Assembly (NCBI GenBank): GCA_001769035.1
Contig: MENF01000083.1
Span: forward strand, 1-42,356
Direction of reading: 5' to 3'
From: Bacteroidetes bacterium GWA2_32_17
GTDB taxonomy: Bacteria; Bacteroidota; Bacteroidia; Bacteroidales; GWA2-32-17
Length of the DNA stretch: 42,356 nucleotides
A model generated the notes under the pieces. The model was given only the letters and a program-made list of their open reading frames with translations. It did not search any database and was not told where the DNA came from. Shown piece after piece: positions 22,914 to 31,704 of the stretch (its first letter is position 1; each line of letters starts with the position of its first letter). Both the position numbers and the translations under genes were made by a program.

Positions 22914-24257
22914 TTATCGCGAAAACTCTAATGCTTTGCCTTTAGTTTGTTCTTCAAAAACTCCATTGTAATAAACTGGAATTCCGTTGACAAATGTTGT
23001 AACAACTTTTGATTTAAAAGTTTGACCTTCAAATGGCGACCACTTACATTTGTACAAAATGTTATTAGTTTCAACTTTCCATTGATTATTTAAATCAACC
23101 AAAACCAAATCAGCCCAATAATCAGGACGAATGTACCCTCTGTTTTTAACTTGAAAAACTTCTGCTGGAGAATGGCACATTTTATCAGTTATTTTTTCGA
23201 GAGAAAAAATGTTCTGATGATACATTTCTAACATCGCAACCAATGAGTGCTGAACTAATGGTCCGCCAGATGGTGCCTGAAAATAACTTGCTGATTTTTC
23301 TTCGATTGTATGAGGTGCATGGTCGGTTGCAACAATATCGAGAATATTGTTATTTAAAGATTCTCTTAATTTTTCTCTGTCGTTTTTTGATTTAATTGCT
23401 GGGTTCCATTTTATTTTGTTACCATATTTTTCGTAATCTTCATCGTTAAACCAAAGATGATGAACGCAAACTTCATTAGTAATTCGCTTATCTTTTATAG
23501 GTTTATCGGAAAACAATTCCATTTCTTTTGCTGTTGATAAATGTAAAACATGCAAACGAGTATCGTACTTTTTAGCTAAATCAACAGCTTTTTTTGATGA
23601 AGCATAACACGCTTCAGCAGAGCGTATTAGCGGATGATATTTTATGGTTATATTCTCACCAAATTTATTTAAAAAATGAGATGCATTTGCCCTGATAATA
23701 CTTTCCTCTTCGCAATGAACAGCAATTAGCGATTTCGATTTTTTAAATAATTCCGAAAGAGTTGATTCGTTATCTACTAGCATATTTCCCGTTGAAGCAC
23801 CCATAAAAACTTTTATACCGCACACATTGTTATTATCTAAAGATAACAACGTGCTTAAATTATCGTTTGACGCACCAAGATAAAACGAATAATTTGCCAA
23901 AGATTTTTGAGAAGCAATATCAAATTTTTCTTGTAAAAGTTTATGCGTAAGTGCTGGTGGTTTAGTGTTTGGCATTTCCATAAACGAAGTTATTCCACCA
24001 GCAACAGCTGCTTTAGCTTCAGTATAAATTTCAGCTTTATGAGTTAATCCGGGTTCACGAAAATGTACTTGGTCGTCAATAACTCCTGGGAAAAGATGAA
24101 ACCCTTTAGCATCTATTATTTTAATACTTTCTTCAGATAGACCTTCAATTATTTGTTCAGAAACTTCTTTAATTTTTCCATCAACAATCAGTACATTTCC
24201 AATAAAGATTTTGTTTTCGTTAACTATTGTAGCACCTTTAATATAATAATTGTGCAT
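22914..24257 (-). CDS. pyrC: Dihydroorotase
   Basis: A 447-residue class I dihydroorotase of pyrimidine synthesis, closing carbamoyl-aspartate to dihydroorotate. The metal motif is DDQVHFREPGLTH. GIKVFMGAST holds a conserved lysine segment, and VATDHAPHT gives the catalytic aspartate and further ligands. The amidohydrolase barrel is intact. The start is set at the ATG at 24257 (MHNYYIKGATIVNE), where the family usually begins; an in-frame ATG at 24278 would add seven residues. It follows the mannosyltransferase gene on the same strand after a spacer with two REP-like hairpins. Confidence 0.93.
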   Translation of the reverse strand: MHNYYIKGATIVNENKIFIGNVLIVDGKIKEVSEQIIEGLSEESIKIIDAKGFHLFPGVIDDQVHFREPGLTHKAEIYTEAKAAVAGGITSFMEMPNTKPPALTHKLLQEKFDIASQKSLANYSFYLGASNDNLSTLLSLDNNNVCGIKVFMGASTGNMLVDNESTLSELFKKSKSLIAVHCEEESIIRANASHFLNKFGENITIKYHPLIRSAEACYASSKKAVDLAKKYDTRLHVLHLSTAKEMELFSDKPIKDKRITNEVCVHHLWFNDEDYEKYGNKIKWNPAIKSKNDREKLRESLNNNILDIVATDHAPHTIEEKSASYFQAPSGGPLVQHSLVAMLEMYHQNIFSLEKITDKMCHSPAEVFQVKNRGYIRPDYWADLVLVDLNNQWKVETNNILYKCKWSPFEGQTFKSKVVTTFVNGIPVYYNGVFEEQTKGKALEFSR

Positions 24258-24329
24258 AATAGTGTCAGTATTTATCATACGTTTTGATTTGTTTTGACCT
24301 TTATTTTCTATAAAGTTTGGCTATTCGTC

Positions 24330-24390
24330 ATGGCGGATTTAATCCGCCATCTCATTTTCGTGTAAAGCGATTGCGGGTCAAGCCCGCAAT
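24330..24390. repeat. Two REP-like hairpins between pyrC and the GT2 gene
   Basis: ATGGCGGATT/AATCCGCCAT (24330-24350, 10-base arms) and ATTGCGGG/CCCGCAAT (24370-24390, 5-base loop) form two GC-rich hairpins in AT-rich DNA. Both end in sequence resembling the repeats at 28522-28542 and 37333-37352, with TGAC words beside them. They may form a mRNA-stabilising or attenuating element between the two genes. Confidence 0.65.
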
Positions 24391-24451
24391 GACTAATAAA
24401 GCAGGGGCTATTGTTAATTGTCAATATTTCGGGAGTAAATGCTAACACTAA

Positions 24452-25189
24452 TTAGCTAATTTGTTTGTAATTTCTAAAAAAACTTTTCCATTTCATTTTA
24501 ATTACCCCCCAAACAGCTTCACTAAAAATTCCACCACTCATTTTTGATGTTCCTTGCTTACGATCGGTAAAAATAATTGGGACCTCAACAATATTAAAAC
24601 CCATTTTATATGTTGTAAATTTCATTTCAATTTGAAAACCATATCCCTTCATTCTAATTTTATCAAAATGAATTGCTTCCAAAACTTTTCTGTTGTAACA
24701 AACAAACCCTGCAGTTGTATCGCGAATATCCATTCCTGTAATAAAACGAACGTAAGCCGAAGCATAATATGACATAATTACTCTTCCCATGGGCCAGTTT
24801 ACAACATTTACTCCCGATTTATATCTTGAGCCAATTGTTAATGTTGGTTTTTCGATATTGCATGCATTATAAAGATTAATAAGGTCGTCGGGATTATGCG
24901 AAAAGTCGGCATCCATTTCAAAAACAAAATCGTACTGACGCTCTAAACTCCATTTAAAACCAGCAATATACGCAGTTCCTAAACCTAATTTACCTTTTCT
25001 TTCTAACAAATGCAGACTCTTAGGATATTCTTTTTGTAATGTTTTAACAATTTGTGCAGTACCATCGGGTGAACCATCATCAATAATTAATACTTCGAAT
25101 GATTTTTGCAAAGAAAATACTTTACGAATAATTCTTTCGATATTTTCTTTTTCGTTATAAGTTGGTATAATTACTATTGAATCTGACAT
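24452..25189 (-). CDS. Polyprenol-phosphate mannosyltransferase (GT2)
   Basis: A 245-residue family 2 glycosyltransferase resembling dolichol/polyprenol monophosphomannose synthase. Marks are VIIPTYNEKENIERII, LIIDDGSPDGTAQIV, and the metal-binding FEMDADFSHNPDDL. RDTTAGFVCYNRKVLE and VEVPIIFTDRKQGTSKM are typical of the DPM1-like group. No C-terminal membrane anchor is present. It would charge a lipid carrier with a sugar for envelope glycosylation. Linkage to pyrC is common in Bacteroidota, from memory. Own promoter at 25219. Confidence 0.9.
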   Translation of the reverse strand: MSDSIVIIPTYNEKENIERIIRKVFSLQKSFEVLIIDDGSPDGTAQIVKTLQKEYPKSLHLLERKGKLGLGTAYIAGFKWSLERQYDFVFEMDADFSHNPDDLINLYNACNIEKPTLTIGSRYKSGVNVVNWPMGRVIMSYYASAYVRFITGMDIRDTTAGFVCYNRKVLEAIHFDKIRMKGYGFQIEMKFTTYKMGFNIVEVPIIFTDRKQGTSKMSGGIFSEAVWGVIKMKWKSFFRNYKQIS

Positions 25190-25218
25190 TTAATAGAATT
25201 GTATTGAAATTTATTATG

Positions 25219-25226
25219 CAAATATA
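25219..25226 (-). promoter_or_regulatory. -7 box for the mannosyltransferase gene
   Basis: The minus strand reads TATATTTG (TAnnTTTG), 29 bases before the ATG at 25189. Confidence 0.45.
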
Positions 25227-25278
25227 ATTTTATTTTTTAGTATAATTAAACAGTTCATGTTAAAAAGCAATAAAATAA

Positions 25279-25311
25279 TTTGCATCTTATTATAAAAACA
25301 TATTATATTTG
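25279..25311 (+). promoter_or_regulatory. Promoter of the tungstate transport operon
   Basis: TTTG (25279-25282), a 21-base spacer and TATATTTG (25304-25311) give a full Bacteroidota promoter. Transcription would start near 25318, leaving about 32 bases of leader before wtpA. Confidence 0.55.
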
Positions 25312-25349
25312 TGCCCGATATGAATTTATTTACATAACGAAAATTAAAT

Positions 25350-26336
25350 ATGAATTATACATTAAAACTTTGGCTGATTATACCATTAATATTGGTATCA
25401 CTTAAATTAAATCCGATAGCTATAAGCTCGTTTAATTTAATTTCAAAAACAGAATTAACTGGCGAACTAATTATTTTTCATGCCGGAAGTTTATCAGTTC
25501 CTGTAAAAGAAATTGCCGATGCCTTTAAAAAAGAAAATCCAAATGTTACTATTATTTCTGAAGCAGCAGGAAGTGTAGAATGCGCAAGAAAAATATCTGA
25601 ATTAGATAAACCCTGTGATATAATGGCTTCGGCTGATTATACTGTTATAGATAAAATATTAATTCCAAAATTTGCCAACTGGAATATAAAATTCGCATCA
25701 AACGAAATGGCAATTGTTTATACTAACAAGTCCAGAAGAAGTAATGAAATAACTAATAAAAACTGGTATAAAATTATGCTTGATGATAAAATTAGTATAG
25801 GAAGAGCCGATCCTAATTCTGACCCCTGTGGCTACAGAGCTGTTTTAGTAACAAAGCTTGCAGAAAAATATTATAAAGCAAACGGACTATCAGAAAAATT
25901 ACTAAAAAAAGACGAAAATAATATTCGCCCAAAAGAAACGGATTTATTAGCTTTATTAGAGTCAAATACAATAGATTATATTTTTCTTTATCGCTCTGTA
26001 GCCGAACAACATAAGCTAAAATATATAATTTTACCTGATGAGATAAATCTTAAAAATTCTGCATTCTCTGATTTATACGCATCTGTATCTGTTGATATAA
26101 ATGGGAAAAAACCTGGCGAAAAAATAACCCAAAAAGGAGAACCTATGGTTTATGGAATAACAATACCTAACAACGCACCTAACAAATCTGTTGCTCTTGC
26201 CTTTGTTAAATTTCTATTAACAAAAGAAAAAGGAATGAAAATACTTGAAAAATTAGGTCAACGGTCGGTTATTCCTTCTTCAACTAATAGTTACGATAAA
26301 ATTCCTGTAGAACTTAAATCGTTTGCAAAAAAATAA
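25350..26336 (+). CDS. wtpA: Tungstate/molybdate-binding protein WtpA
   Basis: A 328-residue periplasmic binding protein with an N-terminal signal (hydrophobic 1-28). Mature sequence contains IIFHAGSLSVPVKEIADAF, EAAGSVECARKISEL, DIMASADYTVI and IGRADPNSDPCGYRA, the marks of the WtpA/ModA-like group that binds tungstate and molybdate. The presence of wtpBC downstream supports this. Oxyanion uptake would feed tungsten- or molybdenum-cofactor enzymes; none is seen in the window. First gene of the operon, 10 bases before the porin gene. Confidence 0.92.
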   Translation: MNYTLKLWLIIPLILVSLKLNPIAISSFNLISKTELTGELIIFHAGSLSVPVKEIADAFKKENPNVTIISEAAGSVECARKISELDKPCDIMASADYTVIDKILIPKFANWNIKFASNEMAIVYTNKSRRSNEITNKNWYKIMLDDKISIGRADPNSDPCGYRAVLVTKLAEKYYKANGLSEKLLKKDENNIRPKETDLLALLESNTIDYIFLYRSVAEQHKLKYIILPDEINLKNSAFSDLYASVSVDINGKKPGEKITQKGEPMVYGITIPNNAPNKSVALAFVKFLLTKEKGMKILEKLGQRSVIPSSTNSYDKIPVELKSFAKK

Positions 26337-26346
26337 TTGATAAGAT

Positions 26347-27624
26347 ATGAGAACAGGAATAATAATGGCAATATTTCTTTTTATTGCAGAATTGGTTCAA
26401 TCGCAATCTTCGGACACTATAAAAACATTTAATGTTTCGCTTGAATTTCGCCCCCGTGTTGAATTTCGCAATGGTTATAAACAGCTTCGTAATGATACAA
26501 CTACTCCTGCATATTTTGGTACGCAAAGGAGCAGAATTTTATTTGACTTTAAACAAAAGTATTTTAAATTTCATACTTCTATTCAAGATATTAGAATTTG
26601 GGGACAATACGGACAAGAATCAATAAATGGTTCATTAAACATATTTGAAGCTTATATTGAGCAGAATATAAAATCAAATTGGTTATTACGAATTGGCAGA
26701 CAGAATGTTCAATTAGATAATGGACGTTTATTTTCAAAATCGGACTGGAGTCAGGCATCAAAAGCTCACGATGGGCTTAATTTAATTTTTAAAACACAAA
26801 AAATAAATTCGCAGTTAATGTTTTTCTTTAATCAAACTTCAGAAAGAATTTATGAAACAGATTATTCTCCTTCGTCATTTTCTAATTATAAAATATTAAG
26901 TGTGCATCATTTTAATGTTAAACTTTCTGAAAAAGTAACTTTAACAACTCTTAATTCGGCAGATGGGTATCAGAGTTTAACGAATAAAAATGTTTTATAT
27001 GTTCGAGGAAATTCAGGCGGTCGCATTGAATTTACTCATAAAAATTTATATTTAACTTTAAGCGGATATTACCAGTATGGCAACATTTCATCTGGCAATA
27101 AAGTTGAAGCTTATTATTTACAACCTGAAATAAAATACGCTGTTTCAAAAAAAATAACAAGTTCGCTTGGATGTGAATATGTTAGTGGTGATGATGCAAC
27201 AAAAAACAATTCAATTTCTCGTTCTTTTGTTCCTCTTTACGGGGTAACTCATAAATTTATGGGAAACATGGATTATTTTACAAAATTTCCGAATGATGTA
27301 AAAAATGGTGGACTAATAAATCCATATTTATTTTTGACATATAAAATATCAAAAAAACTTTCAATACGTACTGATGAACATTTATTTTATTTGCAAAATA
27401 AAGTAATAGATAATAATAAAGTAATAAATCACTATTTGGGATTCGAAAATGACCTTTCATTAAAATACAAATTCAATGAATTTATAACCTTTGATTTTGG
27501 CTTTTCTTTTTTACTTGCAGAAAAAAGTATGGAAATACTGAAAGCCGGAAATAGTAATAAAAATAATATTTGGTCATTTGTTATGATAACTTTTAATTCT
27601 GAATTATTTAATAGTTTAAAATGA
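26347..27624 (+). CDS. Alginate-export-like outer-membrane porin
   Basis: A 425-residue beta-barrel protein with a signal peptide (1-19, cleavage after VQS). It alternates aromatic and polar residues, with LEFRPRVEFRNGY, WLLRIGRQNVQLDNGRLF and WSQASKAHDGLNLIF, features of the alginate-export/porin family. The barrel closes with a C-terminal strand FVMITFNSELFNSL. Its position 10 bases after wtpA suggests an outer-membrane channel for the oxyanion or another small anion. Substrate not shown. Confidence 0.82.
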   Translation: MRTGIIMAIFLFIAELVQSQSSDTIKTFNVSLEFRPRVEFRNGYKQLRNDTTTPAYFGTQRSRILFDFKQKYFKFHTSIQDIRIWGQYGQESINGSLNIFEAYIEQNIKSNWLLRIGRQNVQLDNGRLFSKSDWSQASKAHDGLNLIFKTQKINSQLMFFFNQTSERIYETDYSPSSFSNYKILSVHHFNVKLSEKVTLTTLNSADGYQSLTNKNVLYVRGNSGGRIEFTHKNLYLTLSGYYQYGNISSGNKVEAYYLQPEIKYAVSKKITSSLGCEYVSGDDATKNNSISRSFVPLYGVTHKFMGNMDYFTKFPNDVKNGGLINPYLFLTYKISKKLSIRTDEHLFYLQNKVIDNNKVINHYLGFENDLSLKYKFNEFITFDFGFSFLLAEKSMEILKAGNSNKNNIWSFVMITFNSELFNSLK

Positions 27625-27676
27625 TAGAGATGGCAATTTCAACAATTAGACTAAAAGAAAATATCATATTTGTGGT

Positions 27677-28435
27677 TTGAATTTAAATTATTTTAAATAT
27701 TGTTTGTTTTTAAGTGTTTTACCATTAATTTCTATAGGGCAAAAAAACGATTTAACAAATTGGAATCTAAATGGCAAAGTTAAATCAATAAAAGAGTCAT
27801 CATACTTTGCTATCGAAAAAAACGGAGAGTTTATAAAAGATTCTTTAGATCTTTATTATATAAATCAATTCAACTTATATGGTAATAAAATTGAAGATAA
27901 ACGATATTCTTCAAAAGGAAATTTAGAAAAAAATTACGTTTACAAGTTCGATAATGAAAATAGAAGGATTGAAGAAGCTCAGTATAATGGTGATGAAAAA
28001 TTGATAAGAACAATTTATTATAAGTATGATGATAAAGGAAAATTAATTGAAGATGTTAGTTATAAGGAAATTGGTAAAATTGATAAAAAGATTACATATT
28101 TGTATAATGAAAAAGGCAACATGATAGAAGATAATAGCTACAATTCAGAATTAAAATTACAAAAGAAATTTACCTTTAAGTATAATGAAAATGGCAATAA
28201 AATTGAAAACTGTAAATTTTCTGCTGAAAATAAGTTAGAAAATAAATATACATATAATTATGATTTACAGAATAATATTGTTGAAGAATTATGCTTTGTA
28301 GCTAAAGATTCATCAAATTCAAAATCTGTTTACAAGTATGAATATGATTACCAAAATAATTGGATTAAAAAAACAATTATTTATAACGCAAAACCAGAAA
28401 TGATATTAGAAAGAGAAATTAAATATTATAAATAA
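27677..28435 (+). CDS. Secreted YD-repeat-like protein
   Basis: A 252-residue protein with a signal-like N terminus (LFLSVLPLISIGQK) followed by six or so repeats of about 22 residues of the form YKYDDKGKLIEDVSY, YLYNEKGNMIEDNSY and FKYNENGNKIENCKF. These resemble the YD repeats of RHS-type wrapping proteins but without an Rhs core. Start is TTG at 27677; an ATG start is not evident. Function is unknown. It separates the porin from wtpB, so it is either an operon member or a later insertion. An upstream CATATTTG box hints at an own promoter. Confidence 0.75.
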   Translation: MNLNYFKYCLFLSVLPLISIGQKNDLTNWNLNGKVKSIKESSYFAIEKNGEFIKDSLDLYYINQFNLYGNKIEDKRYSSKGNLEKNYVYKFDNENRRIEEAQYNGDEKLIRTIYYKYDDKGKLIEDVSYKEIGKIDKKITYLYNEKGNMIEDNSYNSELKLQKKFTFKYNENGNKIENCKFSAENKLENKYTYNYDLQNNIVEELCFVAKDSSNSKSVYKYEYDYQNNWIKKTIIYNAKPEMILEREIKYYK

Positions 28436-28447
28436 TGTTAAGAGGAC

Positions 28448-28566
28448 TTCTAAAAATTAACGACACGTCATTCTGAACTTGTTTCAGAATCTCACAATCG
28501 AAGGTCTGCCTTCAATATGAGATGGCGGGTAAAGCCCGCCATGACGCAACCTGTTAATTTTTAGAA
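28448..28566. mobile_element. MITE-like nested inverted repeat in the wtp operon
   Basis: TTCTAAAAATTAAC (28448-28461) and its exact reverse complement (28553-28566) bracket 91 bases. Inside are two hairpins: ATTCTGAA arms at 28470-28490 and ATGGCGGG/CCCGCCAT at 28522-28542, both with GTCAT/ATGAC flanks. The whole folds as one long imperfect stem. It looks like a non-autonomous palindromic element inserted between the repeat protein and wtpB. Confidence 0.65.
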
Positions 28567-28585
28567 ACCACATTAAAATAATTAA

Positions 28586-29377
28586 ATGAGAAATTTTAAC
28601 ACATTAAATTTAGTTTTTATTTTTTTAGGGGGATTAATTTTACTATTTATTCTTGCTCCATTGCTAGGAATGTTTTTATCAACCTCGCCTATTGATTTAT
28701 TTGAAACAGCAAAAGAAACTGAAGTTCAACAAAGTATATGGTTAACATTATGGACATCGATTGCAGCTACATTGATATTTTCAATAGGTGCAATACCTTT
28801 AGCATACATTATTGCAAAAAACAAATTTCCATTAAAAAAAATTGTACTTGGCATAATAAATATTCCTGTAATTATTCCTCATTCAGCAGCGGGTATTGCA
28901 TTGCTCGGTGTTATATCAAGAGACACAATAGTTGGGAAAACAGCAGAAAACATAGGGTTCTCGTTTATAAATCACCCTGCAGGAATTATTGTTGCAATGG
29001 CATTTGTTAGCATTCCATATTTGTTAAATTCTGCTATTGATGGATTTTATAACGTTCCCGACCGACTTGAGAAAGTTGCTATGACTTTAGGAGCATCAAA
29101 AACAAAAGTGTTTTTTTCTATTTCGTTACCTCTTGCAATGAAAAACATTGTAACTGGTTTAATAATGATGTGGGGTCGTGGTTTAAGCGAGTTCGGTGCG
29201 GTAGTAATTATTGCCTATCATCCTATGATTACACCCGTTTTAATTTATGAAAAATTTAATTCATTTGGATTAAGTTACACAAAACCTGTAACCGTTTTAT
29301 TTATTACAATTTGTTTATTAATTTTTATTGTTATGAATATAATTTCGAGGAGAAAAAAGAATGTTGGAACTCGTTAA
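28586..29377 (+). CDS. wtpB: Tungstate ABC transporter permease WtpB
   Basis: A 263-residue inner-membrane permease with six predicted segments, ModB/WtpB type. The cytoplasmic coupling loop is DRLEKVAMTLGASKTKVFF followed by SISLPLA. VIIPHSAAGIALLG and WGRGLSEFGAVVII are typical of the group. It overlaps wtpC by 17 bases, so the two are translated together. It is separated from wtpA by the porin, the repeat protein and a MITE. Confidence 0.92.
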   Translation: MRNFNTLNLVFIFLGGLILLFILAPLLGMFLSTSPIDLFETAKETEVQQSIWLTLWTSIAATLIFSIGAIPLAYIIAKNKFPLKKIVLGIINIPVIIPHSAAGIALLGVISRDTIVGKTAENIGFSFINHPAGIIVAMAFVSIPYLLNSAIDGFYNVPDRLEKVAMTLGASKTKVFFSISLPLAMKNIVTGLIMMWGRGLSEFGAVVIIAYHPMITPVLIYEKFNSFGLSYTKPVTVLFITICLLIFIVMNIISRRKKNVGTR

Positions 29378-30401
29378 TATAAATAAGAGCATAGGGAAAT
29401 TTTCTTTAAGTAATATTAATCTTGTTATTAATAAAGGAGATTATTATACGTTGCTTGGCAAATCGGGAGCGGGTAAGACTATGTTGCTCGAAATTATTTC
29501 GGGTATAGTTAAATTAGATTCAGGAAAAATTATATTAAATGGAAATGAAATAACAATTAACCCAATACAAAACAGAAATTTTGGAATAGTTTATCAAAAT
29601 CAAGCATTATTTCCCCATTTAACCGTATTCGAAAATATAGCATATCCGCTAAAATGCAGAAAAGAAAATAAAACAACTATTAAAAATACTGTAAATTCAT
29701 TAGCCGAAGAAACAGAAATTTCGCAATTGTCAGATAGAAATGTTACAGATTTATCAGGAGGCGAAGCACAGAGGGTGGCAATTGCAAGAGCTTTAGCAAC
29801 AAAGCCAGAAATATTATTGCTCGATGAGCCGCTTTCGTTTTTAGATATTAATTTAAAACACGATATAACATCTTTGCTCAGAAAAATAAATAAAAAAGGG
29901 CAAACAATAATTCATGTTACGCATAATTATAAAGAGGTGGTCTCACTTTCAAACCGAATTGCAATTATCGAAAATGGTACAATAATTCAAGATGGCATTT
30001 TGAACGATGTTTTTCATAATCCTAAATCAAGATTTGTTGCAAATTTTTTAGGAATAACAAATTATTTCTCGGGTAAAATTATTGAAAATAACAATATAAA
30101 ATATTTTGAGACCAATGGTTGTAAATTTATTGTTTCAGATAATTTTCCGTTAGGCGAAATAAATGTGTGGTTCAGAAACAATAATGTATATATTGTTAAT
30201 GAAGAAAACAGAAATAATTTCAGCAATATATTCAAATGTAAAATTATTGATATTGAACCTACTTCAAAAGGTATCGAAATTTATACGAATATTGGTATCC
30301 CTATTTATTTATATATAAATAATGACTTGAATAAACAATTAGCAATAATGCAAGATTTAGAAATTGAGATAGGGATTAAATCTGAGGATATTTGCTTTTA
30401 A
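29361..30401 (+). CDS. wtpC: Tungstate ABC transporter ATPase WtpC
   Basis: A 346-residue ATPase. Walker A GKSGAGKT (33-40), Q-loop in GIVYQNQALFPHLTVFENI, signature LSGGEAQRVAIARAL, Walker B EILLLDEPLSFLD and the H-loop in HVTHNYKEV are all present. The C-terminal 120 residues form the TOBE-like regulatory region seen in ModC/WtpC, which may sense oxyanion. Start chosen at 29361 inside wtpB (17-base overlap). Confidence 0.93.
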   Translation: MLELVNINKSIGKFSLSNINLVINKGDYYTLLGKSGAGKTMLLEIISGIVKLDSGKIILNGNEITINPIQNRNFGIVYQNQALFPHLTVFENIAYPLKCRKENKTTIKNTVNSLAEETEISQLSDRNVTDLSGGEAQRVAIARALATKPEILLLDEPLSFLDINLKHDITSLLRKINKKGQTIIHVTHNYKEVVSLSNRIAIIENGTIIQDGILNDVFHNPKSRFVANFLGITNYFSGKIIENNNIKYFETNGCKFIVSDNFPLGEINVWFRNNNVYIVNEENRNNFSNIFKCKIIDIEPTSKGIEIYTNIGIPIYLYINNDLNKQLAIMQDLEIEIGIKSEDICF

Positions 30402-30424
30402 TACAACAAATCTCTTTTCAAATT

Positions 30425-30454
30425 TTTGTATATTAAATAAAATTTATATTTTTG
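30425..30454 (+). promoter_or_regulatory. Promoter of the first antiporter gene
   Basis: TTTG (30425-30428), an 18-base spacer and TATTTTTG (30447-30454) match the Bacteroidota consensus. The leader to the ATG at 30525 would be about 65 bases. Confidence 0.55.
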
Positions 30455-30524
30455 AATAGATTAAGAAAAGAGGATACACACAATTTCCCCTAAATATATT
30501 ATTTTATAAATAATTTACATTTAA

Positions 30525-31682
30525 ATGAATATTATTATAATAATTTGTATTTTAGTATTGATATCTTACATTTTTGATTTAAGTTCTAAAAAAACAAAAA
30601 TTCCGACAATAGTTCTTTTACTTATACTCGGATGGATTGTTAAGCAATTTACAACTTTCTTAAATATTGAGTTACCTGATTTGCATTCACTTTTACCAAT
30701 TATTGGTACTGTAGGATTGATATTAATTGTTCTTGAAGGAGCATTGGAACTCGAATTAAATAAAAGCAAGAAAAAAACACTAATAAAAACAACATTTTCT
30801 GCAATTATTCAGATAATAATACTTATGATAATATTTGGTTATGGTTTTCATTTCCTTACAGGAAAACCACTAATGGTGACATTACTAAATGTTATACCAA
30901 TTTGTATAATAAGCAGTGCCGTAGCCATTCCAAGTGCACAACACTTAAATGCTAACAGTAAAGAATTTGTTATATACGAAAGTAGTTTGTCGGATATTTT
31001 CGGGGTAATTATCTTTAATGTTTTTGCAACTGAAGGGGCAATAACGTTTTTATCAATGGGATATTTTACATTTCAATTGTTAATAATGCTTATTATATCA
31101 TTTGTAGCAAGTATTGGTCTTGTTTATTTATTAAAACAGATTACCCATCATGTAAAATATATTCCAATTTTATTAATAATTGTACTAATTTATAGCATAT
31201 CAAAAATTTATCATTTACCTTCACTTATTTTTATTTTGTTATTTGGGCTTTTCCTTAACAACATTAATGATTTTAAAAGATTTCATTTTATTGAAAAATT
31301 AGATCCCGAAAATTTCAATAAAGACATACAAAAGTTTCGTGAAATGATAGGAGAGTTTACTTTTCTGATAAAATCACTTTTCTTTTTACTTTTTGGATTT
31401 TTGATAGATGCTAACAATCTATTAAACTTTCAAAGTGTAATGCTTGCATTAATTATAGTATGCATTATTTTATTGATACGTTATTTATATTTTAAAATCA
31501 CAAAAGTTAATGTAACAAAATTATTATTTCTTGGACCAAGAGGCCTAATAACAATTTTACTTTTTCTATCCATTCCTTATTCAATGCAAATTCCTTATAT
31601 TAATGAATCACTTGTGATTTTAGTAATTATATTCAGTTCTTTAAGTATGATGTTAGGCACAATGTTTAAACAAAACACTTAA
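30525..31682 (+). CDS. Sodium/hydrogen exchanger (CPA family), short
   Basis: A 385-residue membrane protein with about 11 segments of the Na/H exchanger fold: KTKIPTIVLLLILGWIVKQF, GLILIVLEGALELELNKSK, IPICIISSAVAIPSAQHL and ESSLSDIFGVIIFNVFA. No C-terminal regulatory domain is attached. Ion specificity cannot be told from the sequence. It converges on the KamA-like gene with 22 bases between. Confidence 0.88.
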   Translation: MNIIIIICILVLISYIFDLSSKKTKIPTIVLLLILGWIVKQFTTFLNIELPDLHSLLPIIGTVGLILIVLEGALELELNKSKKKTLIKTTFSAIIQIIILMIIFGYGFHFLTGKPLMVTLLNVIPICIISSAVAIPSAQHLNANSKEFVIYESSLSDIFGVIIFNVFATEGAITFLSMGYFTFQLLIMLIISFVASIGLVYLLKQITHHVKYIPILLIIVLIYSISKIYHLPSLIFILLFGLFLNNINDFKRFHFIEKLDPENFNKDIQKFREMIGEFTFLIKSLFFLLFGFLIDANNLLNFQSVMLALIIVCIILLIRYLYFKITKVNVTKLLFLGPRGLITILLFLSIPYSMQIPYINESLVILVIIFSSLSMMLGTMFKQNT

Positions 31683-31704
31683 TTCGATTTTATACTGCAT
31701 CAAA

